Positions 1 to 12,255 of a DNA stretch of 64,000 bases are shown piece after piece (positions within the stretch are counted from its first letter, which is position 1; each line of letters opens with the position of its first letter). Position numbers and translations under genes: made by a program. The stretch lies in the NCBI GenBank assembly GCA_047967505.1, contig CM106541.1. One strand, given 5' to 3'. Source of the stretch: Dipteris shenzhenensis. Lineage: Eukaryota; Polypodiophyta; Polypodiopsida; Gleicheniales. The notes under the pieces are model-generated. The model did not search any database and had not been told where the DNA came from. It saw nothing but the letters and a program-made list of their open reading frames with translations.

Positions 1-745
1 CATTGCAAAGTAAAAAAGTACACTTTAGGATGAAAACATAACAACTTGTTGATACACCATTGAAATCCCTGAAATAAATCATGATTCCAAAGAAACTCTC
101 AATTTCTAGCCCCAAAGAGAATGGCACCGGAAAGATAATTCGGGAAAAACCTAATTCCCAGAATGACAGTTTTGGAAGAAATTATAGCCTTTCTCCATGA
201 AAAAATAGGAGGAATATGTGAAAATAGACTAGATTGCCATTCATGAAGTATGTAATATCTACTACATTCTCAAATAATAAATAGAATATCAATGTCTCAA
301 CTGCGTTATCATCAAACAAAATAATAAAATTCGAAATCCATTTGAGTGAGATTCATCTCGTGAGCCATAGTGGTGTTCAAAAACACCTTCATAATAGCTC
401 TCTAGAATTTCCATTGATATTGAAACTCGCTTTGTTGTGAGCATTCTCATTTGAATGCAAGATATGTAGTTGATGTAAAATCAATGGGAAATGACAAGCA
501 TTTAATGTAAAATTAGGTGGCAATGACAATCATTTATCGTGCACTTTCAATGTTTAGACTGACTAGCATGATTGTAAAAGGATAACTTTACATGTCATGT
601 TTATTACTCATTGCGAAGGAAAAAATACACTTTAGGATGAAAACATAACAGCTTGTTGATGCACCATTGAAAGCCTTGAAATAAATCATGATTACAAAGA
701 AACTCTCAATTTCTAGCCCCGGCGGGGAGAATGGCACCAATGCCA
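1..745. repeat. Direct repeat pair, about 140 bp
   Basis: Bases 1-140 recur at about 609-745 with only scattered changes. Both copies start CATTGC and run into a GAGAATGGCACC motif, the half-site of the short inverted repeat that dominates later parts of the window. The DNA between the copies is AT-rich and shows no gene. Confidence 0.75.
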
Positions 746-935
746 GCTCTGCACAATCCATTGGAAAGAATGGCATGAGGGACACTCCGTCAAACTCCAT
801 TATGAATGTACTTATGAACATGTTTGCATATTATTCACACACAACAATTATGCACCAATTTACACAGCTAGAAAGAAAGTAGTAATTTCCATAAGTAATG
901 ATTGCACAAAGAAATACAATGTTATTATTCAAAAC

Positions 936-1434
936 TCATTGTAGCTCCTCTCCTACATGTATATCATTTATTGATTCAATACAAATATGACCATATTCTG
1001 CAATATCTATGTTCATCATGGGGTCATACCAAGGTGAAAAGTTAGGAGAAAATACATAACTAACGTTTGGCTTTGCATACGGTATTTCCATTGCCGTTAA
1101 TAAACCCTGCCACATTGCCATATTGAACATCACCAACAATATGCACCATATCCTTCATAGGGATAGTAGGGTCCTCTTGGATGGAGTACTTCTTTAGCCT
1201 TGGATGAACTTGACATAATTCCTTCCAGTCTCTGTAGGAGTACTTGTCACCTCCATAATGGGGAATAGTAGTCCCTATCTTGATGAAGTCATGCACAAAC
1301 AAGCCCAAGGCAGCACCTATAATGGTTGACTCATGCACCTCGAAAGTCACATTTTTGATCCAGAACACTTCGTTGATAGGGATAGGTAACTTTGGTGGTC
1401 TGAATGGATCTCGTTCTGGTATGTACCTACTCAA
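936..1434 (-). pseudogene. SET-domain protein fragment, frameshifted
   Basis: Read on the minus strand, the segment shows the pattern of a SET domain. A GLFVHDFIKIGTTIPHYGG stretch matches the start of the fold (G-L-G-L-F-a...I..GT.I..Y.G). It is followed by GNVAGFIN, the counterpart of the N-h-x-x-F-I-N cofactor-binding motif, then PNVSYV and a closing IHVGEEL. SET proteins are lysine methyltransferases using S-adenosylmethionine. The frame changes just after GFIN (about 1090-1110), so the two halves lie in different frames, and a stop follows GEEL where the family usually continues to a D-Y-G tail. It is probably not functional. It lies on the same strand as, and downstream of, the FCP1-like pseudogene. 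SET identity is from motif order only. Confidence 0.6.
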
Positions 1435-1658
1435 GCATGATTTGAACGCATATCTCTCTACATCAAAAAAGACAATTCCAATTACCTACAACAACAGTTA
1501 TATAGACTTGAGATAAAATGAAAAAACACTTTGACATCTGTACCTACATGGAAATTATGCATTCTATAGTTGGTTTATGTAGGCCTTAGAAATGTGTTTC
1601 TTGATATAGAGACCTTTGTACCCTAGGTCTATAGCCAATTGAGAAACTTGCATAGCAT

Positions 1659-2838
1659 TCATGCTAGAGAGTTGTGGAGCACATCTTTAGCCTCATTGAG
1701 TTGTAGTAAGTAAGGCATCAACTCTCCTCTAAGTAGAGTATTATCATCCTTGTCTTGTACATCAAACATTGAATAAAATATGCAATTTGATAGAGGGCTA
1801 ATGCAAGCCTTGTATGGGGAGTCATCAACAAGGATTGTCTTTATTGCATCACATCCAAATGCCTTTGAGATTTTTGCTAAGGGTCTGAACATTGCCTCAA
1901 CACCAACCTTGTCGGGCCTATTTATCCTTGTCTTACTATAAGTGTAGCATCCTTGCTGAGACCATATAACAAATAAAGGGAGGCTCTCATTTGCATAATT
2001 TTGTAGTCCTACCATATCAAGTACGTTATGCTCCATTGCAGTTGACCAGATACCTCGGGGGGGTCACTCATCATATGTAACCCTATCACGTGAGTTAAAC
2101 AGAAGGATATTTTTAATTCCTAAATTTCTCAAAAATTAATATACATAAGGGAGCATTTAAAATGAAATGTAAAAAAATTTACAAATTTGTATAGAAAAAG
2201 GGTACGTTTTATTAAGGAAAAATTTACAGATAAGGGATTTTACAAATAGGCCTCGAACGCACGTGATATAGAGGGTTCATACATACTGACCCCCCCGAGC
2301 CAGATACGTACATTAAATCTTTGTAGCAAGATTCTAAGGAATTCTATGCACCCAAGATGAACAACCGTATAAATATTTTTGTCATGCATAATAGATGGAT
2401 GTATTGGCGACTTGAATAGGTAGTGACTCAATAGCAAGCCATCCAAGTCTAATATGATTGTTATTCTTGGCATATCCAAAGAAATTGTATGTGGATGTAG
2501 ATCCAAATTCTCCTTGAAGTTGCTAGCTTTTGACTCATCCAAATTGTTAGGTGCTACGTTTTCATACATGTTTGCAACAACAATAAGATTATCTAGTCTT
2601 ATCCCCAATGTTGAGATAGTATGTTCATCCATGTTCTCTTCTAAAAGTATAGGTTTAATGATATTCCTTGCAATTGTCTCCATTTTTGTGTTATGTTTTC
2701 TTCTATACCCCCTGTATCGATCGCATCATTAATAGTCCCCATTTTGGATGGTATGTTGTCCTCTACATTGATAGTCCCCATTTTGGGTGGTATGTTGTCT
2801 GCTACAATAGCACCTGATGCACTCCTTGATGATGCCAT
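1659..2838 (-). pseudogene. FCP1/NIF-type HAD phosphatase, split by a MITE
   Basis: On the minus strand the first part carries TIILDLDGLLL, the DxDGxL aspartate motif of FCP1/SCP (NLI-interacting factor) phosphatases, then LGCIEFLRILLQRFNVRIW. The second part continues with NVLDMVGLQ, LPLFVIWSQQGC and ILVDDSPYKACI, the late D-D-S motif. Known members dephosphorylate RNA polymerase II CTD or other phosphoserine targets. The halves are separated by the 246-bp MITE at 2054-2299. Without it and one copy of its 8-bp target duplication, the frame passes directly from RIW into STAMEHNV, as expected for the family (V-x-I-W-[ST]-x-A). The N-terminal part, 2641-2838, is in another frame and has a 39-bp direct repeat encoding NIPSKMGTINVED-like units. 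A stop lies at 1659. Clearly broken. Confidence 0.8.
2054..2299. mobile_element. 246-bp MITE, 8-bp target duplication (copy 1)
   Basis: The element begins CTCGGGGGGGTCACT and ends with the inverted form GACCCCCCCGAG. The imperfect terminal inverted repeats extend about 40 bp and include a CACGTG near each inner end. It is flanked by CCAGATAC on both sides (2046-2053 and 2300-2307), an 8-bp target duplication. No coding capacity is present. A second copy of identical length lies at 27892-28137. An 8-bp duplication fits hAT-type (or P-type) mobilisation, but the GGGGGG-rich ends are not the usual hAT CA-GGG ends, so the superfamily is left open. It interrupts the FCP1-like gene. Confidence 0.93.
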
Positions 2839-2929
2839 GCTTCACAGCCGCCTCTTCTTCATACTCATCATCCTCATCCTCATCCTCATCCATTGGGGTT
2901 ATTATCCAATTATTCACATGAGGTTGTGG

Positions 2930-4350
2930 ACAATGGCACCAGTGCCATTCATTACATGGATTGAAGAGAATTGCACTTAGAGTGCCATTCCCCATTCTCC
3001 ATGTGATGAATGTCAATAGTTCCATTCTACCCACCATAAATTGATTAATTCTCCAGATGTCAAACATAACAAATGATGGTTTGAGAATAGCAATGGTGCC
3101 ATTGTCTAAAAACTCATATGATATTATGGAGAATGACACGGATTCCATTCTCCATAGCACATGATGGTTGGAGAATGGCACCAGTGCCATTCTTCACAAC
3201 ATCATATGATTATTCCGAGAATGTCACGAGTGCTATTCTCTATTCTTTATGTGATGAATGGCACTAATGTCATTCTCAACATCATATGATTATTTGGTCA
3301 ATTGCTCTAGTACCATTGCCCACAATACCATCTGATTTTTTAAAGAATGGCACCAGTGACATTCATCACATGGACTGTGGAGGATGGCACCAATGCCATT
3401 CTCCATTCTCCATATGATGAATCGCACTGATGCCATTCTCCTCAAATCCATCTAAGAACTTATGCCAATCTCAATGGGAGTTTGTGGAGAATGGCACCGG
3501 TGCCATACACTATGAGAGCTTGTGGAGATTGCCAGTGGTGCCATCCTACATGACTTTGTGGAGAATGACACTAGTGCTATTCATCACATGGATTGCCGAG
3601 AATAGCACAAGTTCCATTCTCCAGATGTCAAAGTTATTCTACCAGTGGAACACAAAACATGATATTAGGGTTATCACATTAGAGTCCTCCCAACTACTAT
3701 GTATAAGAACCTAACACATGATGACTATAGAATTGGTACTAGTGCCATTGTCCATAACTCTTTGTGATTATTTGGAGAATGGAACTAGTACCATTCATCA
3801 CATGGATTGTGGAGGATGGAACCAATGCCATTCTCCATTCTCCATGTGATCAATGGTACTGGTGCCATGTCCCAAATATTCATATAGTGTTGTGGGGACA
3901 ATGGCACCAGTGCCATTCTCTAAAACTAAATTTGATCTTTTGGTGATAATGGTTCTAACTCATGATGGTAGGATAATGTTACTCGTGTCATTATAATCAT
4001 CTGATATTGTGTAGAATGTCCATTATCATGCCAGTGGAACATAACAAATGATGATTGGAGAATGGCACTGGTGCCATTGTCCAAAAAATCCAAGTGATGA
4101 ATGACATTGGATTGAGAAGAATGGCACACATGGATTGAGGAGAATGCCGCATATGGATTGAGGAGAATGACACCAATGCCATTCTCCATTCTCCATGTGA
4201 TGAATGTCATTGAATTGAGGAGAATGACACCAGTGCCATTCTCCATTCTCCATGTGATGAATGGCATTGGATTGAGGAGAATGACACACGTGGATTGAGG
4301 AGAATGGCACCATTGCCAATCTCCATTCTCCATTTGATGAATGGTATTGG
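2930..4350. repeat. Cluster of short inverted repeats (GGCAC-NN-GTGCC family)
   Basis: The stretch consists largely of imperfect copies of GAATGGCAC-NN-GTGCCATTC, spaced roughly 50-70 bp and joined by related linkers such as CCATTCTCCATGTGATGAATG. Because the core is self-complementary, both strands read alike, and conceptual proteins from every frame repeat the same MALVPF/WHWCHSP words. Those are not genes. Towards the right end the units become regular (4130-4330). No coding sequence is supported here. Confidence 0.9.
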
Positions 4351-4373
4351 TGCCATTCTCCAAATATTCAAAT

Positions 4374-4376
<3 letters not shown>

Positions 4377-4422
<46 letters not shown>

Positions 4423-4500
4423 GGTCAAAACCTTGTCCATATGATGATAACCAATGAAGTGTTTTATGGCCAAATCTTTTTCTTATGGTGGAAATCAATT
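4377..4500. repeat. (CT)n tract plus conserved AATTGGTCAAAACC linker
   Basis: A (CT)n microsatellite at about 4380-4418 is followed by a conserved linker starting CAATTGGTCAAAACCTT. The same CT tract plus linker recurs at about 11811, 13624 and 14274, always inside clusters of the GGCAC inverted repeat, so it is part of that repeat's larger unit. Confidence 0.85.
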
Positions 4501-4559
4501 GCATAAATGGCATTGGTGCCATTCTTCAAATATTCATATGATGTTGTAGAGAATGACGC

Positions 4560-6866
4560 TGGATGGACAAAAGCAGTAGAGCCCAATCCGCCTTCACAGC
4601 CACCCTCATCCACGTTTAAAACACCCGAACAACACCATCACAAGGCAAAAGACATTCATTCAACATCATTGTCTCTTCACATCTCCAGACACACCTCACA
4701 CTCTGGTCACATTTCCATTGGAAGCTAAGAAACTCAGAAAGAACCCAATGGATTACACAGCTCAAGACAAGCTCTCTTACTAACTGAAATCAAGTTCAGT
4801 AAACACATAAATGACCCATGAAACATAAATTCATCTCTGTGAGCATACACCACAACCACAACTATTCCCTATGCACAACCACTTAAGGCCTTCACACATC
4901 TCATATACAAGCTGTTTGCAATCCACAAGCTCCTACTTATTTCCTTAGACCTGAGTTGAGCCCAGCTCAGTACTCAAAAATCAAGACCTCTGTAAGCACC
5001 ACCTGCTTCTCTGTATCTTCATCCCCGAGAACCTAGATACATCCTGCACCAAGGCATACTATCAGAGACCACCCACAAAGTAACCACGGTTAGAAACCTT
5101 ATTATATCTTCCCACGGTCACCGACAAGCACTAGAAATGATGTATTCCGCCATCTCTTGAAGATTCTCAAAGCAAGGTCTCCTCAGTAACACCGAGTTCC
5201 TGCCTGGCCAAAGCTTCTCTGCTCTTAGCATTAGAGTATTTGTGTGCGTTCTATGACTAGCCAGTCACAAGCATGCTGCCATCTATATTATCTTCTTCCT
5301 TTATGAGGACTACCTTATAGCTTCACAGCTCAACACAAGTTTACATACGTATTGCAGCCATGCAACTTCTCCTCTTCACCATAGAGCATTCGGTTCTGCT
5401 GCCCAAACTCCCATTATGTGATGATATTCTGCCTTCAGCAGCTGCTCTCCATCCTCGGAACTGACGATCTCTTCTCCCTCCCCAGACCTTCAGCCGCTCA
5501 TGGTTCTCTCACCACCCCTACGAGCCTCTATCGTCTAAGGTCCTCCTTTCTAGTTATCGAAGGAACTCCTTCTTCTATGAGCAATCATTAGTCAGCTGCC
5601 TTGTCATCTTCTGTCGTTGCTCCTACATTATCCTAGAGCTCATGCCTTTACAGTAGTCCTCTTCCACGCGGCTCCGCCACCTTGCCCTCCTGACTTGTAG
5701 AGAATCCCATCCCGTGAAGATAGCCAGTAGCGTGGCTTCTCCCGTCATCATGGGGCTCCTGTACCCCCGTCGTCTGAGATCCTCCTACTCACACAGTAGC
5801 GACGCCACCGCTGCAAAGTTCTTCACATACGTCAATCGCTCTCTCCAGCCTGCATCATGGCGACCACCGAACCCCAGAAGCTCCTAGCCCAATCAGTCTT
5901 CCCTCTTCTTCTGTGTTCCCTCGCTTCCTCGAATCCCTCATCTCTGCTCACGGTCCATATCTCCTTGCCTGTGGTCCAAGATCTTCTAGCACGCAGTCGT
6001 GGCAACCATCTCCGCTAGCCAAGGAGCTTAAAACTCCTGTGCCCACCTTCGTCTTCTTCCTTCTAGCAGCTCTCTCTATCGCTTAAGATACTCCAGCGCG
6101 CAGAACGAACGACCTCCATCGCTCACTCTGAGCTCGCAAAGTCCTCCCAGCTTAGTATCGACGCCGCCCTCCCTTTTCCTCAGGTCCTTCTCATGAGCTT
6201 CCTCCTCCCAGACTGCAAGCCCACGTCCCTCCTCTTCCAAGACCTTCCCTCCACTGCAAGCCTTACTTCCTCTGGTTTCCTTCGTCATCTCCACGTAGCT
6301 CACGGTTCTCCTCCAAGCTACCTCTGAGCTCCCTTAGCCGTCGCCTTCATCGAGAAGAGCCTCTTCTACTCTACCGAGCCTCTGTCATCCACGAACCCCT
6401 TCTAGTAGTCCTTCATGTAGCATGCCAGCTCGTCGTCGAGAAGCCTCCTTTCTTTTTCACGTAGCATGCATGGCCTCCTTTGATTATAGCCACGTCATGC
6501 ATTTCCTTTTTCACCACTCTTCCCCCTTCCCTTCAAACTTTATACTAAGGCAATTAGTGTACCTTATCCAACCTTAGGCACTCCACCTTTGCACATATCC
6601 TTCAAGCAAATTTTTATTATTTGATTGCCACATATAACCGCGAGTCCATGAAGCTCAAGTGCCTGATGCACCCACATTGCTTTTCATCATCTCCCAGAAG
6701 TCCATGTAGAAGCGTCTTCCATCTCAAGACAATATGTCATCAGTGTGGAGTCCGTCATGAGGGTATCCATAACTCATTTCCACAACCAACTAGCTATGTA
6801 CATAGCTATGCACTCACCCAGCAACATGCAACAAGTGAAAAATATTTTTCCATTTTTATCCACACA
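4560..6866 (-). repeat. 3' LTR (left copy)
   Basis: This is the downstream LTR of the minus-strand retrotransposon. It aligns with 9119-11401 over nearly its whole length with scattered substitutions. It has about 44 bp near its left edge (4565-4608) that the other LTR lacks, and it lacks a short duplication of a CTTTTTCACGTAGCATGC segment that the right LTR carries. The LTR is more GC-rich than its surroundings. A CGCTTAAGATACTCC-like coding look in places is not supported by any long open frame. Confidence 0.88.
6539..6544 (-). promoter_or_regulatory. TATA box in 3' LTR
   Basis: TATAAA on the minus strand, about 320 bp inside the LTR's upstream edge, in the context AGTATAAAGTTTG. The matching site in the 5' LTR is at 11095-11100. 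Position and sequence fit a core promoter; use is inferred. Confidence 0.35.
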
Positions 6867-6893
6867 TCTCTAGCAACCCCTACTCTTCTGCTG
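6867..6893 (-). promoter_or_regulatory. Polypurine tract beside 3' LTR
   Basis: Immediately upstream of the 3' LTR on the minus strand lies a purine-rich run reading GCAGAAGAGTAGGGG, about 10 bases before the LTR's TGTGTGG start. This is where plus-strand priming of an LTR retrotransposon is expected. The tract is interrupted, so support is moderate. Confidence 0.4.
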
Positions 6894-9071
6894 TGACATT
6901 CATGTCCAGCAGCCAAAGAAAAAACATTAGCAAACCACGTGGATCAAATACAAAACAAGCTTGTGCTCTATGCCTCTGCTTTCCTCCTGGATCAAAAGGA
7001 TAACTTTGAACCCTCCACTGCCAGATATGCATAATCCACCATCCTCCTGGATCAAATGGAATCAACAATACACCAAATTGATGTAGCCACCAGCTCCTTC
7101 CATATAAGCCTCCAGGATCCCATAACTTATCCTGCCAAGATATTACACCACTCCACTCGCTATCAGCTGTCACACTTATATCATGAGTCTTGCTCCTCTT
7201 CACATGAGCTACATCTTTTGAGGTCACAACCTCACACATAAATCTCACGGGCACTACCAGCTCATAATCTATGATTAGGGACTTCTCAGCATACCCTATT
7301 GCCTCAACCTTCGAAGCTGTAAAACTCAATCCATCACATGAATTATCAAGATCACCCAGGAGAAAAATGACATCCTTCCCATATGTAGAATGCTCAAATA
7401 TATCAGCACACTCTTTCTTGTCATTGCCAACCACACATGCAAAATCCATGAGGGTATCATCAAGTAAAGCATCTAGCTGATCATCAACCACACTATCACT
7501 GCCATCTAGCTCAACATGCATACTGGTGTTTTCATTCTCTTCTGATGAGATCAATGCTAACATATCATCCAGTGCATCATCAAGAACACAATCCAGCTCA
7601 TTCTCTGAATCACCATTATCCTATAAACACTGAATCTTAACCTCATCATACACATCACAGTTTGCATGCACACAATCAACACTTGCTGGTCCCACCCAAA
7701 CTAAGTGTTTTAACTGCAGGTCTTTTACTTTATCAGTAATAGCCACATCAGCTTCATCACTATCATACATGATTGAGCTCTCATCTTCACTACTAGTTTC
7801 ACACCTCTCTTCCTCATTTGCTGAACCTGAAATCTCAACTTCTTCGGTATGCACAATCATAGTGTCAACCACAAACTGATTGCATTCAGCCATCATATGC
7901 ACATCATCACCACACAACACTGGAGCATGATCATCATCTACACACACAGACTTATCCTTAGCTGCCTTTACAACCTTTCTGCCATCTATGGTAGCAACCC
8001 CTTCTCTCGGGCTCTCTTCTGCCACCTCGCACAGATCTAGCTGAGCAACACCCTCCTCCATAGCAAGTGACAAGCCTCCACTCATAAGTGTAATGATTTC
8101 TAGCTCCCTTACATCATCAGGTTCCTTCAACAGTGAAGACAACTAACTCCCTTCCTCTGATGAGATGCTCTCTTCCTCTGTCTCACTCAAAAAATCTGTC
8201 TCTTCATCTATGACTATCTCCTCAAGTTCCTCTTCCAATTCCAGTCTACAGCTCATCACATAATCTGGTACTCTCCTTGCATCAGCTGAACTTCCTTCTC
8301 CTCCATCCATAGCCTCTCTCCTGTTATTTTGACCTCTGCTTCTTCCTGCAGTCTCCATCCAATTCAGGCTGAGTGTTTTCATCAGCTCCACAGCTTCATG
8401 CAATTCCTTTTTCACGGAATCATCCTGCATAGGAACAGACACCGGCTCTCTCTCTACATATGACTTAATCATTTCTGGAGCATTTCTGGCCTGCTGATCA
8501 GGGTTTTAGGCTCCTCTTGCATGCCAAGTTGCCTCAATCTCTTGACTTTCCATTCTTTCTCTTTGGCCACTCTGACTGCTTCCTCAAAACTATCAATATT
8601 CTTCAGCTCCACCTTCAGACGGAGGGTAGACTCCAGACCAGCCACAAACCGGTCTCTCTTTATCATTTGCGGGGGTACTTCAGGAATCAAAGCCTCACAC
8701 CATAGACTCCACAGTCTACCAAACTCTATCAGATACTGATCCACATCCTAACCATCCCTTTGCTGAATTTTGCACAACTCCTTCCATACTTCATTAGGGC
8801 TCCTGCTTTGTGCAAACCGTGCAAGAAAAGCTGCTCTCACCACTGTATACTCCGGATTTTGCTGCTGAGGATGAGCAGTCCTGAAGGCAGCCACTTGAGT
8901 CTGCAACCATGCCTTTGCATCTCCCTGCAAACAATAATTCATGATCTGAAACAAAATCTGAGGGGTTGCCCTATCCTTCATAAGTGCTGTGAATTCCATC
9001 TTTTCCAAGAATCTCACTGCATTCTCATATGGCATCCCCCAAAACTCTGGAAAGTCCTCTGCCATCCTCAC
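6880..9071 (-). pseudogene. gag: Retrotransposon Gag, interrupted by stops
   Basis: The minus-strand start MRMAEDFPEFWG is followed by a Retrotrans_gag-type core: FLEKMEFTALM, QIMNYCLQGDAKAWLQTQ, FLARFAQSR and later QYLIEFGRLW, a capsid fold that packages element RNA. The frame is cut by an in-frame TAG at 8748-8750. At 8469-8472 it passes by a 4-base ATGA overlap into another frame, which runs leftward through two more in-frame TAGs (8143-8145, 7621-7623). The downstream part is very acidic, rich in D and E, with no zinc knuckle seen. It ends in repeated FDPGG words near the polypurine tract. The start lies about 50 bp inside the 5' LTR. No enzyme domains follow. All three stops are TAG, so a shared cause such as decay of CAG codons is possible. 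Confidence 0.82.
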
Positions 9072-9118
9072 AATCTTTCAACTGTCACACACCCTGGCTT
9101 TCTCAACTGCAACAAAAC

Positions 9119-11401
9119 TGGATCATCCACGTTTAAAACACCCGAACAACACCATCACAAGGCAAAAGACATTCATTCAACACTGATTGTCTCTTCATAT
9201 CTCCGGACACACCTCACACTCTGGTCACATTTCCACTGGAAGCTAAGAAACTCAGAAAGAACCCAGTGGATTACACAGCTCAAGACAAGCTCTCTTACTA
9301 ACTGAAATCAAGTTCAGTAAACACATAAATGACCCATGAAACATAAATTCATCTCTGTGAGCATACACCACAACCACAACTATTCGCTATGCACAACCAC
9401 TTAAGGCCTTCACACATCTCATATACAAGCTGTTTGCAATCCACAAGCTCCTACTTATTTCCTTAGACCTGAGTTGAGCCCAGCTCAGTACTCAAAAATC
9501 AAGACCTTTGTAAGCACCACCTGCTTCTCTGTATCTTCATCCCCGAGAACCTAGATACATCCTGCACCAAGGCATACTATCAGAGACCACCCACAAAGTA
9601 ACTACAGTTAGAAACCTTATTATATCTTCCCACTATCACCAACAAGCACTAGAAATGATGTATTCTGCCATCTCTTGGAGATTCTCAAAGCAAGGTCTCC
9701 TCAGTAACACCGAGTTCCTGCCTGGCCAAAGCTTCTCTGCTCTTAGCATTAGAGTATTTGTGTGCATTCTATGACTAGCCAGTCACAAGCATGCTACCAT
9801 CTATATTATCTTCTTCCTTTATGAGGACTACCTTATAGCTTCACAGCTCAACACAAGTTTACATACGTATTGCAGCCATGCAACTTCTCCTCTTCACCAT
9901 AGAGCATTCGGTTCTGCTGCCCAAACTCCCATTATGTGATGATATTCTGCCTTCAGCAGCTGCTCTCCATCCTCGGAACTGACGATCTCTTCTCCCTCCC
10001 CAGACCTTCAGCCGCTCACGGTTCTCTCACCACCCCTACGAGCCTCTATCGTCTAAGGTCCTCGTTTCTAGTTATCTAAGGAACTCCTTCTTCTATGAGC
10101 AATCGTTAGTCAGCTGCCTTGTCATCTTCCGTCGTTGCTCCTACATTATCCTAGAGCTCACGCCTTTACAGTAGTCCTCTTCCACGCAGCTTCGCCACCT
10201 TGCCCTCCTGACTTGTAGAGAATCCCATCCCGTGAAGATAGCCAGTAGCGTGGCTTCTCCCGTCATCATGGGGCTCCTGTACCCCCGTCGTCTGAGATCC
10301 TCCTACTCACACAGTAGCGACGCCACCGCTGCAAAGTTCTTCACATACGTCAATCGTTCTCTCCAGCCTGCATCATGGCGACCACCGAACCCCAGAAGCT
10401 CCTAGCCCAGTCAGTCTTCCCTCTTCTTCTGTGTTCCCTCGCTTCCTCGAATCCCTCATCTCTGCTCACGGTCCATATCTCCTTGCCTGTGGTCCAAGAT
10501 CTTCTAGCACGCAGTCGTGGCAACCATCTCCGCTAGCCAAGGAGCTTAAAACTCCTGTGCCCACCTTCGTCTTCTTCCTTCTAGCAGCTCTCTCTATCGC
10601 TTAAGATACTCCAGTGCGCAGAACGAACGACCTCCATCGCTCCCTCTGAGCTAAAGTCCTCCCAGCTTAGTATCGACGCCGCCCTCCCTTTTCCTCAGCT
10701 CCTTCTCATGAGCTTCCTCCTCCCAGACTGCAAGCCCACGTCCCTCCTCTTCCAAGACCTTCCCTCCACTGCGAGCCTTGCTTCCTCTGGTTCCTACTCA
10801 GTTTCCTTCGTCATCTCCACGTAGCTCACGGTTCTCCTCCAAGCTACCTCTGAGCTCCCTTAGCCGTCGCCTTCATCGAGAAGAGCCTCTTCTACTCTAC
10901 CGAGCCTCTATCGTCCACGAACCCCTTCTAGTAGTCCTTCACGTAGCATGCCAGCTCGTCGTCGAGAAGCCTCCTTTCTTTTTCACGTAGCATGCATGGC
11001 CTCCTTTCTTTTTCACGTAGCATGCATGGCCTCCTTTGATTATAGCCACGTCATGCATTTCCTTTTTTACCACTCTTCCCCCTTCCCTTCAAACTTTATA
11101 CTAAGGCAATTAGTGCATCTTATCCAACCTTAGGCACTCCACCTTTGCACATATCCTTCAAGCAAATTTTTATTATTTGATTGCCACATATAACCGCCTG
11201 ATGCGCCCACATTGCTTTTCATCATCTCCCAGAAGTCCATGTAGAAGCATCTTCCATCTCAAGACAATATGTCATCAGTGTGGAGTCCGTCATGAGGGTA
11301 TCCATAGCTCATTTCCACAACCAACTAGCTATGTACATAGCTATGCACTCACCCAGCAACATGCAACAAGTGCAAAATATTTTTCCATTTTTATCCACAC
11401 A
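9119..11401 (-). repeat. 5' LTR (right copy)
   Basis: Upstream LTR of the minus-strand element, matching 4560-6866. Its right edge, CCACACA on the plus strand, is followed directly by the ACGC target duplication. Near 10970-11030 a segment of about 33 bp containing CACGTAGCATGCATGGCC is tandemly duplicated, which the left LTR shows only once. The bases just inside the left edge show no match to a common plant tRNA primer site, so the primer is unknown. Confidence 0.88.
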
Positions 11402-11804
11402 ACGCCAGTTCCATTCTCCAAACTTCAACTCATATAGAATTCAAATGATTCTCTGTATGTCAATGTTGTCACAGATGATGGTTAGAGAATGGCACTGGTG
11501 CCATTTTCCACAGCACCATATGATTATATTGCAACTGGCACCTATGCCATTAATCACAAGGATTGAGGAGAATAGCACCAGTGCTATTCTCCATTCTCCA
11601 TTTGATGAATGGCATTGGATTGAGGAGAATAGCACACATGGATTTAGGAGAATGACACCAGTGCCATTCTCCCTTCTCCATGTGATAAATGGCATTGGAT
11701 TGAGGAGAATGACATACATGAATTGAGGAGAATGGTACCAATGCCATTCTCCATTTTGCATTTGATGATTGGCATTGGTGCCATTCTCTAAATATTCATA
11801 TAAT

Positions 11805-11837
<33 letters not shown>

Positions 11838-12255
11838 CTCAATTGGTCAAAACCTTTTCCATATAGTGATAACCTATGAAGAGTTTTATGGCCAAATCTT
11901 TTTCTTATGGTGGAAATCGATTGCATGAGGCCAAAGGATTAAGCCATGGTGGCAAATGCTCAAACATTTAATGCCATATGATCCAAATATTATGGCCCTA
12001 AGGTTTGAAAAGGTCTAAAAATCTTAGGTCATAATGTCCAAAAATTAGGCTAGATGGTCAATATTTTAACCATATAGTGATTAATCTCATGGATTGACAC
12101 AATGGTTCAGGTCTGATTCCCTAGATGTCAATGTTAAAAATGATGGTTAGAGAATGGCACTGGTGCCATAGTCCACCACACCATATGATTATAATATTGA
12201 GACTGACACATGTGCCATTAATCACAAGGATTGAGTAGAATGGCACCAGTGCCAT
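11402..12255. repeat. GGCAC inverted-repeat cluster with CT tract
   Basis: This continues the inverted-repeat cluster broken by the LTR element. Copies of GAATGGCAC-NN-GTGCCATTC are spaced 50-70 bp, with a (CT)n tract at about 11811-11835 and the CAATTGGTCAAAACC linker after it. The part from 11930 to 12110 is linker without palindromes and repeats again at about 13760-13940. No gene is present. Confidence 0.88.

Larger units (their letters stand above)
4560..11401 (-). mobile_element. Gag-only LTR retrotransposon (TR-GAG-like), 6.8 kb
   Basis: Two long, highly similar direct repeats (4560-6866 and 9119-11401) flank a 2.25-kb interior that encodes only gag-like sequence on the minus strand. 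Read on that strand, each LTR begins TGTGTGG and ends ATCCA, giving the expected TG...CA ends. A 4-bp ACGC flanks the whole element (4556-4559 and 11402-11405), probably the target duplication. No protease, reverse transcriptase, RNase H or integrase is present, and there is no room for them. Such elements depend on enzymes supplied in trans. The insertion lies in a GGCAC inverted-repeat cluster. Confidence 0.85.

Noticed and set aside
5800-6600. GC-richer, exon-like sequence
   Set aside because: It repeats at about 10300-11160 as part of the other LTR and has no sustained reading frame.
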